Counted from the first letter of the stretch, positions 43,084 through 51,926 are shown. The stretch is 52,889 nt of DNA from Polyangiaceae bacterium (GCA_016933275.1 JAFGBI010000307.1:1-52889), one strand, 5' to 3'. Made by a program: numbers and translations. Notes: generated by a model not told the origin, from the sequence alone.

Positions 43084-44556
43084 ATGCACATCCACGTCAT
43101 CGCGGTCGCCGGGACCGGTATGGGTTCGTTGGCCGGACTGCTCCGTGAGCTCGGACACGAAGTGACGGGGAGCGATGTCCGTTTCGATCCGCCCATGGGT
43201 CCGGCGCTCGCTGGCTGGGGGGTGGTCTGCCGCGAGGGCTTCTCGCCCGAGCACCTGGAGCCAGCCCCGGATCTGGTCGTCGTTGGCAACGTCTGCCGCC
43301 GTGACAATCCCGAGGTGGTCGCCGCCCAAACCCGCGGTCTCGAACTCACGCACATCGCCGGGGCGCTGCAGCGCTTCGTCTTCCCAGGCACGGCGCCCCT
43401 CGTCGTGACCGGAACCCACGGCAAGACGACCACGACGGCGCTCACGGCGTGGCTACTCGACGCGACGGGGTTCTGCCCCGGCTTCCTCGTCGGCGGACTA
43501 CCGAAGAATTTCCCCGAGAGCTTCCGCGCCGCGCCGGCAGCTCAGCGTAGGCTTCCCTTGGCCGGGGACGAGGAGCCCGCAACCAACCCGGCGCGAGCGA
43601 CGCCCTTCGTGATCGAGGGAGACGAGTACGATACGGCCTTCTTCGAGAAGACGGCGAAGTTTCTCCACTACCGCGCCGAGGTCGCGATCGTGACCTCTAT
43701 CGAGCACGACCACGTCGATATCTACCCCACCGAGGTGGCCTACGTGGAAGCGTTCCGTCGCTTCGTGGGCGAGCTTCCAGTGACCGGTCTCGTGGTGGCG
43801 AATGCCGCTGATCCGCGGGTCGTCGAAGTGGTCGCCGCCCATTCCCGCGCCCCGATCGCCTGGTATGCCCTGGAGGACCAAACAGTGACGGTGCCCCCGC
43901 ATTGGGTGGGCGGAGCAGGCCCCACCGGTCCGCAGGGCACGAGCTTCGATCTCTTCGCGGGAGGGGTGCACTGTGGACGCTTCGTCACCCCCTTGCCGGG
44001 GCGCCACAACCTCGCCAACACACTGGCGGCGCTGGCCGCCGCAGCCCAGGGTTTCGGCGTCCGGCTGGACCGCCTGCGGCCGGCGCTGGCAGCGTTTCGG
44101 GGTGTGCGCCGCCGGCAGGATCTCTTGGGAGAGCCGCGCGGGGTGCGGGTCTATGACGATTTCGCTCACCATCCCACGGCGGTGCGCGAGACGCTGGCGG
44201 CGCTGCGCGGACGACACCCAGAGGGTGCCCTCTTCGCCGTGTTCGAGCCGCGGAGCGCGACGGCCTGCCGAGCGACCCACCAAGACGAATACGCGCTTGC
44301 CTTCGATCTCGCCTCGGAGGTCCTGCTCGCTCCCCTCGGCCGGGCTGGGATCGCCGCCGGCGAGGCGCTGGATCTCGACCGGCTCGCGGGGGCAATCGAC
44401 GGCCGTGGTCGGCCGGCGACCGCTTTCGGGTCGGTCGAGGACATCGTCCGCCACCTCGCGGAACGGGCCAAGCCAGGGGACACCATCGCCCTGTTGTCGA
44501 ACGGCGCCTTTGGTGGCATCCACGAGCTCTTGCTGGCAGCGCTCGGGCGCCCCTGA
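43084..44556 (+). CDS. mpl: UDP-N-acetylmuramate:L-alanyl-gamma-D-glutamyl-meso-diaminopimelate ligase
   Basis: A 490-residue Mur-ligase family enzyme that joins recycled tripeptide to UDP-MurNAc, salvaging peptidoglycan. The N-terminus HIHVIAVAGTGMGSLAGLL is the nucleotide-sugar fold, GTHGKTTTT (residues 110-118) is the ATP loop, and VIEGDEYDTAFFEK with the EHDHVDIYP stretch follows. VYDDFAHHPTAVRETL is the C-terminal signature. These separate Mpl from MurC. It follows metF divergently with 35 bp between. Together with murA at 4719 it shows peptidoglycan synthesis and recycling genes in the window. Confidence 0.94.
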   Translation: MHIHVIAVAGTGMGSLAGLLRELGHEVTGSDVRFDPPMGPALAGWGVVCREGFSPEHLEPAPDLVVVGNVCRRDNPEVVAAQTRGLELTHIAGALQRFVFPGTAPLVVTGTHGKTTTTALTAWLLDATGFCPGFLVGGLPKNFPESFRAAPAAQRRLPLAGDEEPATNPARATPFVIEGDEYDTAFFEKTAKFLHYRAEVAIVTSIEHDHVDIYPTEVAYVEAFRRFVGELPVTGLVVANAADPRVVEVVAAHSRAPIAWYALEDQTVTVPPHWVGGAGPTGPQGTSFDLFAGGVHCGRFVTPLPGRHNLANTLAALAAAAQGFGVRLDRLRPALAAFRGVRRRQDLLGEPRGVRVYDDFAHHPTAVRETLAALRGRHPEGALFAVFEPRSATACRATHQDEYALAFDLASEVLLAPLGRAGIAAGEALDLDRLAGAIDGRGRPATAFGSVEDIVRHLAERAKPGDTIALLSNGAFGGIHELLLAALGRP

Positions 44557-44616
44557 CCGGACGGCGAGGTCGCCCGTCTGCACCTGTACCCGCCGACGCC
44601 AGCCCTGGATCTCACG

Positions 44617-45168
44617 ATGACCGAGCCCACCTCCTCCGAGCCCGCCACCTCCCCCGAGCCCGAAGCGTTTGCCTCCGCTCCGGCTCAGCCCCACCCGACC
44701 GGCGACCCCACCTGGCTTCGAGAGAAGTACGGACCCTACTTCCGCGGCGAGAAGTATCCAGAAACCCCCGAGGAGGTAATGGGCTCACGCTACGCCGCCT
44801 ACGCGCTCGGGGAGATCGACTGGCTGATCACCACCCACTCGCCCGACTCACGGCACGAGGTCGACCGCGCGAACACCGAGCTTTGGTCCAAACAGTCCGA
44901 GTGGCTCGGGTTCGAGATCACCAAGAGCGAGCCCGCGAGCGATGAGCAGGCCTTCGTGGAGTTCGTGGCCCGCTACAAACTGAAGGGGGTAGCCCTGAAC
45001 CACCGGGAGCGGGCCGAATTCAAGAGGCACCACGGCAAGTGGTACTTCGTGGACGGGGAGCAGATCGCGGGACCCCCGGTGCGGGTCGAGAGGGTCCCTG
45101 GTCGTAACGACCCCTGCTATTGCGGCAGCGGAAAGAAGTACAAGAAGTGCCACGGGAAGAAGGGCTAG
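44617..45168 (+). CDS. YchJ-like SEC-C motif protein
   Basis: A 183-residue protein. Residues ~50-155 contain the YchJ/NTF2-like part ([27 protein letters not shown], then [31 protein letters not shown]). It ends with a SEC-C zinc motif, [18 protein letters not shown]. The order is reversed compared with E. coli YchJ, where a SEC-C motif also lies at the front. Its function is unknown; SEC-C motifs bind zinc and often mediate ribosome or SecB-type contacts. The suhB-type gene overlaps its 3' end. Confidence 0.9.
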   Translation: MTEPTSSEPATSPEPEAFASAPAQPHPTGDPTWLREKYGPYFRGEKYPETPEEVMGSRYAAYALGEIDWLITTHSPDSRHEVDRANTELWSKQSEWLGFEITKSEPASDEQAFVEFVARYKLKGVALNHRERAEFKRHHGKWYFVDGEQIAGPPVRVERVPGRNDPCYCGSGKKYKKCHGKKG

Positions 45169-45986
45169 GACCCGCCGAGGCCCCCCGGTCTCGATCCCCA
45201 GCCGAGCTCGCCGCGATCGCGCTCGCGGTCGCCGAGGAGGCGGGCGCGATCGCGCTCGATGGCTGGCGCTCGCCCCTCGCGGTAAGCCACAAGGGGCGCA
45301 CCGATCTCGTCACCGATCGCGACCTCGCGAGCGAGGCGCTGATGCGCCGCCGCCTCGCGGAGCTCACCCCCGAGATTCCGATGATCGGCGAGGAGGCGGA
45401 CGGCGATCCCGCCGTGCGTAGCGCGCGTCTCGGCCGCGTCTGGTACTGCGATCCCATCGACGGCACCACGAACTTCGCCCACGGGCACCCGCACTGGTGC
45501 GTGAGCGTGGGGTTGCTCGAGGACGGGGCGCCCCTCGCGGGCGCCGTCTACGCGCCCGTCATCCGTGCCCGTTGGACCGGATATCGCGGCGGGCCGGCGC
45601 TCCGGAACGGAGAAGCGGTCCGAACGAGCCTCACCGAAGATGTGACCGAGGCCTTCGTGGCCACCGGTTTCCCCTATGGCGGTCGCGAACTCGAGCCCGA
45701 CAACAACTTCGCCAGCTTCGAGCGCGTAAAACGCGTGGTGCAGGCGGTACGCCGCTGCGGTTCGGCGGCGCTCGACTGCTGCTTCGTCGCCGAAGGTACC
45801 TACGACGCCTACTGGGAGCGGATCCTGAAGCCCTGGGACGTCGCCGCCGGCCTGGCCATCGTGCTCGCGGCGGGTGGTCGGGTGACGCACCTCGATCTTT
45901 CACCGCTCTACCTGGAGCGGGGGAAGGTCCTCGTCTCGAACGGTCGGCTCCACGAGGCAATGAGTCGACTCATCCTGGGGGAGTAG
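45147..45986 (+). CDS. Inositol-1-monophosphatase family protein
   Basis: A 279-residue Mg-dependent sugar/inositol phosphatase. IGEEADG and [25 protein letters not shown] are the metal-site motifs, and the third motif [19 protein letters not shown] is complete. SuhB-type and histidinol-phosphatase-type members share these, so the substrate is open; histidinol phosphatase would be of interest with hisG in the window. The start is uncertain: GTG 45147 lies within the 3' end of the SEC-C gene, and TTG 45120 is another option. Confidence 0.9.
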   Translation: MPREEGLGPAEAPRSRSPAELAAIALAVAEEAGAIALDGWRSPLAVSHKGRTDLVTDRDLASEALMRRRLAELTPEIPMIGEEADGDPAVRSARLGRVWYCDPIDGTTNFAHGHPHWCVSVGLLEDGAPLAGAVYAPVIRARWTGYRGGPALRNGEAVRTSLTEDVTEAFVATGFPYGGRELEPDNNFASFERVKRVVQAVRRCGSAALDCCFVAEGTYDAYWERILKPWDVAAGLAIVLAAGGRVTHLDLSPLYLERGKVLVSNGRLHEAMSRLILGE

Positions 45987-46782
45987 GCCACGAGGGTTCG
46001 CCCTCCATATCACGCCCAGCCTGCGCGAACTCTGCGACGATGGCAACGACGTCAGTGGAGACGGCTGCTCCGAAGACTATCTCGCCATCGAACGTCGCTG
46101 GGATTGTCCCGAGGCGGGCAAACCATGTGTGCCTGGGGAACCGCCGATCGATCCGCCTACCTGTGGCGACGGGATCGTGGATCGCCACCTGGGCGAACGC
46201 TGTGACGACGGCGTCGACGACGGCGACTACGACGGCTGTACGACGAACTGCTTGTTTGCCCCCTATTGCGGTGACGGCAGGGTGGACGCGGGCGAGGATT
46301 GTGACGGCGGCCTCAACCTCGGTGTCTACGGTGGTTGCGCTCCAGGCTGCAAGCTCGGACCATTCTGCGGCGACGGCACCTTGACCGAGGAGTGGGGCGA
46401 GGGCTGCGACGACGGCAACAACGAAGGCGGCGACGGCTGCACCGCGACCTGCCAGCTCGAAGAGTATTGCGGCAACGGGATGGTGGAGCCGTCGCGTGAC
46501 GAGGAGTGTGACGACGGGGAGAACAACGGCGGCTATGGGGAATGCGCGCCTGGCTGCCGGTTCGGGCCACGTTGTGGCGACGGCGTCCTCGAATCGCCAT
46601 ACGAGGACTGCGACGATGGGGAAAACGACGGTGGCTACGAGAACTGTGCCCCTGGCTGCGTGCTCGGCCCGCGCTGTGGGGACGGCATCGTCGAGCTCCC
46701 TTATGAGGAATGCGACGATGGCAACGGCTACGATGGGGATGGCTGCAGCAGTACCTGCCGTGTCCGTTCTCTGCCTCGGTAG
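45979..46782 (+). pseudogene. 5'-truncated DUF4215/Myxo-Cys repeat protein
   Basis: An open frame of Cys-rich repeats: LCDDGNDVSGDGCSEDY, then six modules of the CGDG...E.CDDG...GGYG.C...C type, ending CDDGNGYDGDGCSSTC. No ATG, GTG or TTG occurs in this frame from the preceding stop (45961) until GTG 46129, which lies after the first repeat. The first repeat is therefore untranslated unless an unusual start is used, and no signal peptide exists although such proteins are normally exported. The frame begins within the 3' end of the phosphatase gene. This looks like a gene that lost its 5' end. If GTG 46129 is used, a 217-residue cytosolic protein could be made. Confidence 0.65.
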
Positions 46783-46831
46783 GTGTGGCGACCTGTGATC
46801 CGGGCCCGGCGGCACCGCGCTCTGCCGGCAA

Positions 46832-46850
46832 ATTTCACCCTTGATGAAAT
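46832..46850. promoter_or_regulatory. AT-rich inverted repeat
   Basis: ATTTCA-CCCTTGA-TGAAAT, a perfect 6-bp inverted repeat, stands out as AT-rich in a GC-rich region. It lies 50 bp after the Cys-repeat frame and about 80 bp before the -10 box at 46928. It could be an operator or a weak terminator. Confidence 0.3.
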
Positions 46851-46927
46851 CGCGTGAGGGTCGTCATCGCAGATCCACCGGCACTTGACCGATCTGGCGA
46901 CGGAGCCTCGCCCCCGCGCCCTCCCTC

Positions 46928-46933
46928 GCTAGA
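46928..46933 (+). promoter_or_regulatory. -10 box before a 14-codon leader ORF
   Basis: TAGAAT (one mismatch to TATAAT), then six bases, then an ATG at 46940. The spacing matches the probable leaderless genes at 6223, 15525 and 19269. Confidence 0.45.
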
Positions 46934-46939
46934 ATCGCT

Positions 46940-46984
46940 ACATGGGTGTCGGCTCCCCAGCCGTCGCTTGCTTTGACGCCGCGT
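46940..46984 (+). CDS. 14-residue leader ORF upstream of the MYXO-CTERM gene
   Basis: ATG at 46940 to TAG at 46982-46984, encoding MGVGSPAVACFDAA. It follows the TAGAAT box by six bases, so a transcript starting there would begin on this ATG. The main gene starts 53 bp after its stop. It could be a leader peptide or chance; no attenuator-like structure was found. Confidence 0.3.
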
Positions 46985-47037
46985 AGGGTCCCCGAACTCG
47001 CTTCACCGCGCGCGGCCCGAACATGGAGCGAAAGAAC

Positions 47038-48888
47038 ATGACGAAAACTGGTCACCGGAGCGCCCTCCGGATCCTCGTCGCCGGAGCGCTGATCGGCGGC
47101 ACTGCCCGAGCAGAGGTGTTCCAGTCCGACGCCGCGCAGACCCCCCTCCCGCAGCCCGTCAGCCAGGCAGAGATCCAGCTCTCCGATGATCTCGGCTGGG
47201 CTGCGGACCAACAGCTGTGGAAGGACTTCGAAGGCAATACGCTTAACCCACCGGCTGTCTACACCGACTACTTCCCGGACTTTGTCACGGGCGATGCGGT
47301 TCGGCTGAGCGGGCTCTTCAAATGGCGCGGCGAGCAGCTCGACGAGGTCGCCGACGCGCGGACGGCCCCGGGGTATTTCTCCCCCGCCTGCGGCTTCTCC
47401 GGCGAACTCGTGCTCCGCGGCGGCAACTGCACCCTGGCCTTCGGCTGGTACAACGTCGACGATCCAAGCAGCACGACGCCCCCAGCCCCGAGCGAGATCT
47501 ACGAGCTCATCCCCGCGAACGTCGAGACGTACATGCAGTGCATGACGCAGAACGGGCAGATCCAGCCGGAAGGCACGGGGTTCTGTCCGTTCGGCTGGGA
47601 CAATCACCACCCTTACAATCCCCCCCAACTCGCCTGGGTCCCAACCGCCTTCGATTCGGGCTCGATCAAGGAGGACCCGCGGTACCGCGGCGGGCTCGTG
47701 GCCTTCGCGCTCATCGGCGATCCCGATTCGCAGTGCAACCAGACCAAGCACTCGATCGCGGCGCACAACGACCGGAACTCGAGCGACGAGCCATGGATCA
47801 CGGCCCTCATCTGGCAGTCCACCGTCGACCCGGAGGGATTCTACATCGGCTTCGAGGACCTGAAGATGTCCCCGGGTGACTGGCACAACCCAGGCGCCGG
47901 CGCACAGGGCACGAACGACGGCGACTTCAACGACTTCGTCTACTTCATCACCGGTGTGAGCTGCGAGGGCGGCGGTGAGCCCTGCGAGACCCACCTGCTC
48001 GGTGCCTGCTCGCTCGGCCGTACCGATTGCGTGGTCGACGGAAGCGAGCCCGTCTGCCACCCCATCATCCAGCCCGGCGCCGAGCTCTGCGACAACGTCG
48101 ACAACGACTGCAACGGGTTGGTCGATGATGGCGATGATCTCTGTCCCGCAGGGCGGTTCTGCTACGAGGGCAACTGCGTGCCCTCCTGCTCGACGGGTGA
48201 GTTCCAGTGCGATCTCGATCGAGTCTGCGAGCAGAACGTGTGTGTGCTCCCGGACTGTCTAGGGATCGAGTGCCCCCCGGGGCAGGCCTGTCGCGAGGGA
48301 GCATGCAAGGATCCCTGCACCGACGCCGTCTGTCCCAATCCTGGAGAAGAATGTCAGCTCGGCCGCTGCGTCGATCCGTGCGCCGCCATCACCTGCGCGG
48401 CCGGCCGCGTGTGCGAACGGGGTCTCTGTGTCTCGGACTGCAACTGCCGACCCTGCGCCGAGGGGCTCGAGTGTGGTGCCGATGGGCGCTGCAAGGATCC
48501 GGCCTGCGCCAATGTCGTCTGCGACGCGGGGCTCGTCTGTCACCTCGGCACCTGCGTGGATCCCTGTGCGGTCGCGAACTGTCCGGGCGGCGCCGAGTGC
48601 ATCGATGGAAGGTGCGTCGATCCGGTCTACGTCGATCAAGGCAGCGGCGAAGGCGGAGCGCCGACCATCACCCCGGGGCAGACCGAGGTCCCCGGGGTGG
48701 ATCCGCCGAGTGGCAGCGAGGACGGCGACGACGGTTCCCTCGTGGCGCCAAGGTCCGCCGACCCGGGTTGTGGTTGCCGCGTGGCGTCGGCCGGAGGCAA
48801 GGATGGCTGGGCCGGCGCGTTGCTGGTGGGGATCGCGCTTGGCGGCGCCTGGTCCCGGCGATGGCCCCGCAAACCCACCAAAGGGTGA
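47038..48888 (+). CDS. MYXO-CTERM surface protein with DUF4114-like, MopE-like and EGF-like parts
   Basis: A 616-residue exported protein. The ATG at 47038 has GGAG eight bases upstream and opens with a signal peptide (ending ARAEV); 47023 is an alternative. Residues ~30-310 form a secreted domain ending GTNDGDFNDFVYFITGV, like the calcium-associated end of DUF4114 domains. CDNVDNDCNGLVDDGDD is a MopE-type metal-binding motif. Residues ~370-535 are EGF-like Cys modules (CPPGQACREGACKDPC). A Gly/Asp/Pro linker leads to GCGCR, a hydrophobic stretch and a basic end, the MYXO-CTERM sorting signal. It should be anchored and processed at the cell surface, perhaps as an adhesin. Confidence 0.9.
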   Translation: MTKTGHRSALRILVAGALIGGTARAEVFQSDAAQTPLPQPVSQAEIQLSDDLGWAADQQLWKDFEGNTLNPPAVYTDYFPDFVTGDAVRLSGLFKWRGEQLDEVADARTAPGYFSPACGFSGELVLRGGNCTLAFGWYNVDDPSSTTPPAPSEIYELIPANVETYMQCMTQNGQIQPEGTGFCPFGWDNHHPYNPPQLAWVPTAFDSGSIKEDPRYRGGLVAFALIGDPDSQCNQTKHSIAAHNDRNSSDEPWITALIWQSTVDPEGFYIGFEDLKMSPGDWHNPGAGAQGTNDGDFNDFVYFITGVSCEGGGEPCETHLLGACSLGRTDCVVDGSEPVCHPIIQPGAELCDNVDNDCNGLVDDGDDLCPAGRFCYEGNCVPSCSTGEFQCDLDRVCEQNVCVLPDCLGIECPPGQACREGACKDPCTDAVCPNPGEECQLGRCVDPCAAITCAAGRVCERGLCVSDCNCRPCAEGLECGADGRCKDPACANVVCDAGLVCHLGTCVDPCAVANCPGGAECIDGRCVDPVYVDQGSGEGGAPTITPGQTEVPGVDPPSGSEDGDDGSLVAPRSADPGCGCRVASAGGKDGWAGALLVGIALGGAWSRRWPRKPTKG

Positions 48889-49029
48889 GCCTCGCCACCG
48901 GTTTCCGGCCCTTCGGCACGATGAACGTCCGTCCACTTCCGTGGCCAACGTGCCATTGAGCCGCCTCGCCCTTGCGAGGAGCCCGCGACGGACGGATGCT
49001 AGGATCACTACTCCCTAGGAGGGGGAGGC

Positions 49030-51024
49030 ATGGCGAGCCAAGACGACCTTTTTGTCGTGCTCGACCGCCAAGGAGCGGTCGTGCGCTATGGCGCCGAGCT
49101 GGGGCGCATCGCGGGTTGGTCGCCGAGCGTGGCGATGGGCAGGCCGATCAGCGAGCTGGTGGTGCCGCTCGAGCCCACCGCTTTCCCCCGCCTCGACGCG
49201 TCCGACCAGGCCATCGCCTGGCGTGGTCTGGTCGCGCTGGCTCCCGTCGAGGGCCATGGTCCCAGCACCTTCGTGGCCAGCCTCACGGCGGAGCCAGGAG
49301 CCGGCGAGATCTGGCTGGGCGCCGAGGCTGTGCCCAAGACCGGTCTGCGGCACCTTGGCAGGTCGGGTGAGCCCGCGGCCACCCCGATCGACGCCGGCGG
49401 TGCCGCACCGACCGTCCTGACCGCGAAATCACTCATCGAGGCCCCGGACTCGTCCAACATGCAGCTCCTGGGGTTGATCCTCGGACACCTCCCGGGCTTC
49501 TGCTACTCCCTCGACGCGAACCTCGTCTTTACCTCGAGCGTGGGTGCTGGTCTCCGCTCGCTGTCCCTCGCAGAGGATCAGATCGTCGGTACGAGGCTCT
49601 ACGATCTCTACGGGACCCGGGATCCAACCTACGAGCCGCTCGCCTGCCACTTCAGGGCACTGGCCGGTTTCGCGCAGACGTACCAGGACGTCTGCATGGG
49701 TCGCTCGCTCGAGTACCACGTCCGGCCGTTGCGCGACCCCAACGAACGAATTGTTGGCGTGGTGGGGGTCGCGCAGGACGTCACCGAGCGCGAGGCCCTG
49801 AAGGAGGCCCTCGCGACCGTCCATTCGCAGCTCCGCCAGGCCCAGAAGCTCGAAACGATCGGACAGCTGGCGGGCGGTGTCGCCCATGACTTCAATAACC
49901 AGCTGACCTGTATCCTCGGGAACCTCACCCTGGCGCAACAGCACCTTCCGCCGGGTTCTCGGGGAGTTCGGCACCTCACCGAGGCCGCGGGCGCTGCCGA
50001 GAGCGCCGCCGCGCTCACTCGCCACCTGCTGGCCCTCGGGCGAAAGCAGCTGATCGAACCGCGCCCGTTGGATCTCAGCGCGCTGGTCCACCGCGTTCAG
50101 GGGATGCTGCGGCGCTTGCTCGAGGCCGGCATCACGCTGGTGGTCGAGAACCCCGGCACCGTATGCCCAGTGTTCGCGGATCCGGGCCAGCTCGAGCAGG
50201 TCCTGATCAACCTGGTCGTTAACGCGCGCGATGCGATCGCGGAGCACGGTCGAATCACGATCGGGACCGAGCGGCACGACTGCACGACCGCCTGCGATCA
50301 CCCCTCACCCGAGCTCGACACGGGACACTACGTGGTGCTCTTCGTCCGCGACGACGGTTGCGGCATGTCCGACGCCGTCCGCGCGCGTGTGTTCGAGCCA
50401 TACTTCACCACCAAGCCGCTTGGCGAGGGGACGGGCCTCGGGCTGGCGACGGTGTTCGGAGTGGTCCAGCAGAACCACGGCACCGTCTCCGTCGAGTCTG
50501 CGCTCGGCCGCGGCTCCCTCTTCCGGATCTACCTCCCGCGGCTCGCCGACGACGCGGCCCTGGCCTCCTCGGCGCCGGGGTCCAGGAGCGGACGGAACGG
50601 GGGCACGGCGGAGCTGCCACACGGGACCGAAACGATCCTTCTGGTAGATGATGAGCCGCTGGTGCTGGAGGTCGCGCAGTGCACCCTGCAGCAACTGGGG
50701 TACGAGGTACTGGCCTGCGCGCACGCCGACGATGCATTGCGCCGGTTCGAGGAACGCGAGCGCCATGTCGATCTGCTGGTGACCGATGTGGTGATGCCGC
50801 GGTTGAACGGCCGTGAGCTCGCCGCACGCGTGGCCGCGCTCAAGCCCGGGATCCCCATCCTTTTTACCTCGGGCTACGGCGAAAGCATCATTGCCCGCCA
50901 CGGCAAGCTCGATCCCGCAGTCCAGTTTCTGGCCAAACCATACCGACCGCACGAGCTGGCAGCGAAGGTCCGTGGCCTCCTCGACGGAGTCGCGCGGAGC
51001 GCGGTGTCACCCACGGGAACCTGA
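49030..51024 (+). CDS. Hybrid sensor histidine kinase with C-terminal receiver
   Basis: A 664-residue cytosolic sensor. The ribosome-binding site is AGGAGGGGGAGG. Residues ~1-110 form a weak PAS-like region and ~150-255 a second PAS domain ending GVAQDVTERE. A HisKA domain carries the phospho-accepting His near residue 286 (GGVAHDFNNQL). The HATPase domain has the N box (NLVVNARDAI), G1 (DDGCGMSD) and G2 (GEGTGLGLATV). A receiver domain follows (ILLVDDEPLV, DLLVTDVVMPRLNG with the target Asp near 585, FTSGYGE, FLAKPYRP). No membrane segment is seen. Phosphate probably passes from His to the attached receiver, then onward. The last 16 codons lie in a 47-bp tandem duplication. Confidence 0.95.
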   Translation: MASQDDLFVVLDRQGAVVRYGAELGRIAGWSPSVAMGRPISELVVPLEPTAFPRLDASDQAIAWRGLVALAPVEGHGPSTFVASLTAEPGAGEIWLGAEAVPKTGLRHLGRSGEPAATPIDAGGAAPTVLTAKSLIEAPDSSNMQLLGLILGHLPGFCYSLDANLVFTSSVGAGLRSLSLAEDQIVGTRLYDLYGTRDPTYEPLACHFRALAGFAQTYQDVCMGRSLEYHVRPLRDPNERIVGVVGVAQDVTEREALKEALATVHSQLRQAQKLETIGQLAGGVAHDFNNQLTCILGNLTLAQQHLPPGSRGVRHLTEAAGAAESAAALTRHLLALGRKQLIEPRPLDLSALVHRVQGMLRRLLEAGITLVVENPGTVCPVFADPGQLEQVLINLVVNARDAIAEHGRITIGTERHDCTTACDHPSPELDTGHYVVLFVRDDGCGMSDAVRARVFEPYFTTKPLGEGTGLGLATVFGVVQQNHGTVSVESALGRGSLFRIYLPRLADDAALASSAPGSRSGRNGGTAELPHGTETILLVDDEPLVLEVAQCTLQQLGYEVLACAHADDALRRFEERERHVDLLVTDVVMPRLNGRELAARVAALKPGIPILFTSGYGESIIARHGKLDPAVQFLAKPYRPHELAAKVRGLLDGVARSAVSPTGT

Positions 51025-51075
51025 ACCTCCTCGACGGAGTCGCGCGGAGCGCGGTGTCACCCACGGGAACCTAGC
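50976..51075 (+). repeat. 47-bp direct tandem duplication across the kinase stop codon
   Basis: CCTCCTCGACGGAGTCGCGC and the 27 bases after it occur at 50976-51022 and again, unchanged, at 51026-51072, with a 50-bp period. The first copy encodes the kinase C-terminus and is followed by TGA; the second is followed by TAG and is non-coding. The perfect match indicates a recent event. Confidence 0.9.
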
Positions 51076-51252
51076 AATTTTCGCAGGGCCAAGACGGACT
51101 GGGTTCGCCGTGGTGATCCCCCCATGGCCGAGCGTGATGGCGCCCTCGGGATTTCAGTGTTGCGGGAATCGTCGAACGGTCTCCGGGCGCCGCTGGGCGA
51201 TTGCGCCGAGACCGGTCAGTGTCGGATTTGGTAATGGTTGCCTGAGAGGCGC

Positions 51253-51770
51253 ATGGGTGTTCTGCGGGTGTCGGACAACCGGGTGACTCAAGGGTTGAAG
51301 CTATGGACCTTTGGCAAGCAGAGCCTGGAGGTCGACCTCAACGACAGTGAACATTGGCTGCGCCCCACCATCGAGATGTGCACGGCATCACCCCCGAGTT
51401 CTGGGCTCGCGGAACCATGGTCGCGAACGAGGTCCAACAACGGAGCGAGAGCTACTTCCCCACCCTGGGCCTACGGGAGATCACGGCCGCGAGCGAGAAC
51501 GGCGCGGTGTACCTGTCGAGCTCGGAGGCAGGAGCCGATACCCTGCTCAGCGCGGTGGCCACGCTCACCCTGCCGGATCAGGCGATCAGGGCGAAATTGC
51601 GGCTCGACGGCGACCCCGTAAGAGAGCAGGACGTGATCGTCTCGACCACCGCCTCGACGACGGTGAGCGCGATCGTGGCGAGCAGCCAGATCCCTTCGGG
51701 GGCCATCTTCGAGGTCGAGTTCTTGCAGGGCGAGACCAGCCTGTTGTCCGGGCACGTCGCCTTGGACTAG
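51253..51770 (+). pseudogene. Frameshifted hypothetical gene ending in a repeat element
   Basis: From ATG 51253 (GAGAGG upstream) the frame reads MGVLRVSDNRVTQG..., LWTFGKQSLEVDLNDSEHWL, RPTIEM, then turns into nonsense. From 51381 another frame continues sensibly: HGITPEFWARGTMVANEVQQ, LREITAASENGAVYLSSSEAG, and so on. Removing TG at 51379-51380 (GATGTGCAC) joins them into a 171-residue protein. This is a 2-bp insertion, a sequencing error, or less likely a programmed shift. Compact beta-rich protein, no family recognised. The final TAG stop (51768-51770) belongs to the adjacent repeat. An ORF from TTG 51354 could give only the back part. Confidence 0.6.
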
Positions 51771-51926
51771 AGCACCGATCAGGTTGCCGACAGCAACGGC
51801 AGTGCTGGAAAAGCGTCCTCGCCTCGCATGGACGCGTTTTCAGCGCTGCCTCTGGAGAGGTCTGCTGCCGGTTCGGTGCTCTAGGTTGTCAATTTGACGC
51901 AGCAATCAACCTGATTGCTGCTCTAG
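51767..51926 (+). repeat. CTAG palindromic repeat, short form with inverted apical loop
   Basis: A 160-bp copy bounded by CTAG at 51767-51770 and 51923-51926. The 11-base loop at the tip of the central stem reads TCGCCTCGCAT, the reverse complement of the usual GTGCGAGGCGA-type loop (one base differs). Two stem positions are G-T wobbles. The TAG of its first CTAG is the stop codon of the upstream gene. Confidence 0.92.

Noticed and set aside
45497..46384. Plus-strand ORF overlapping the phosphatase and Cys-repeat genes
   Set aside because: Arg-rich then Thr/Ala-rich shadow of two better supported frames.
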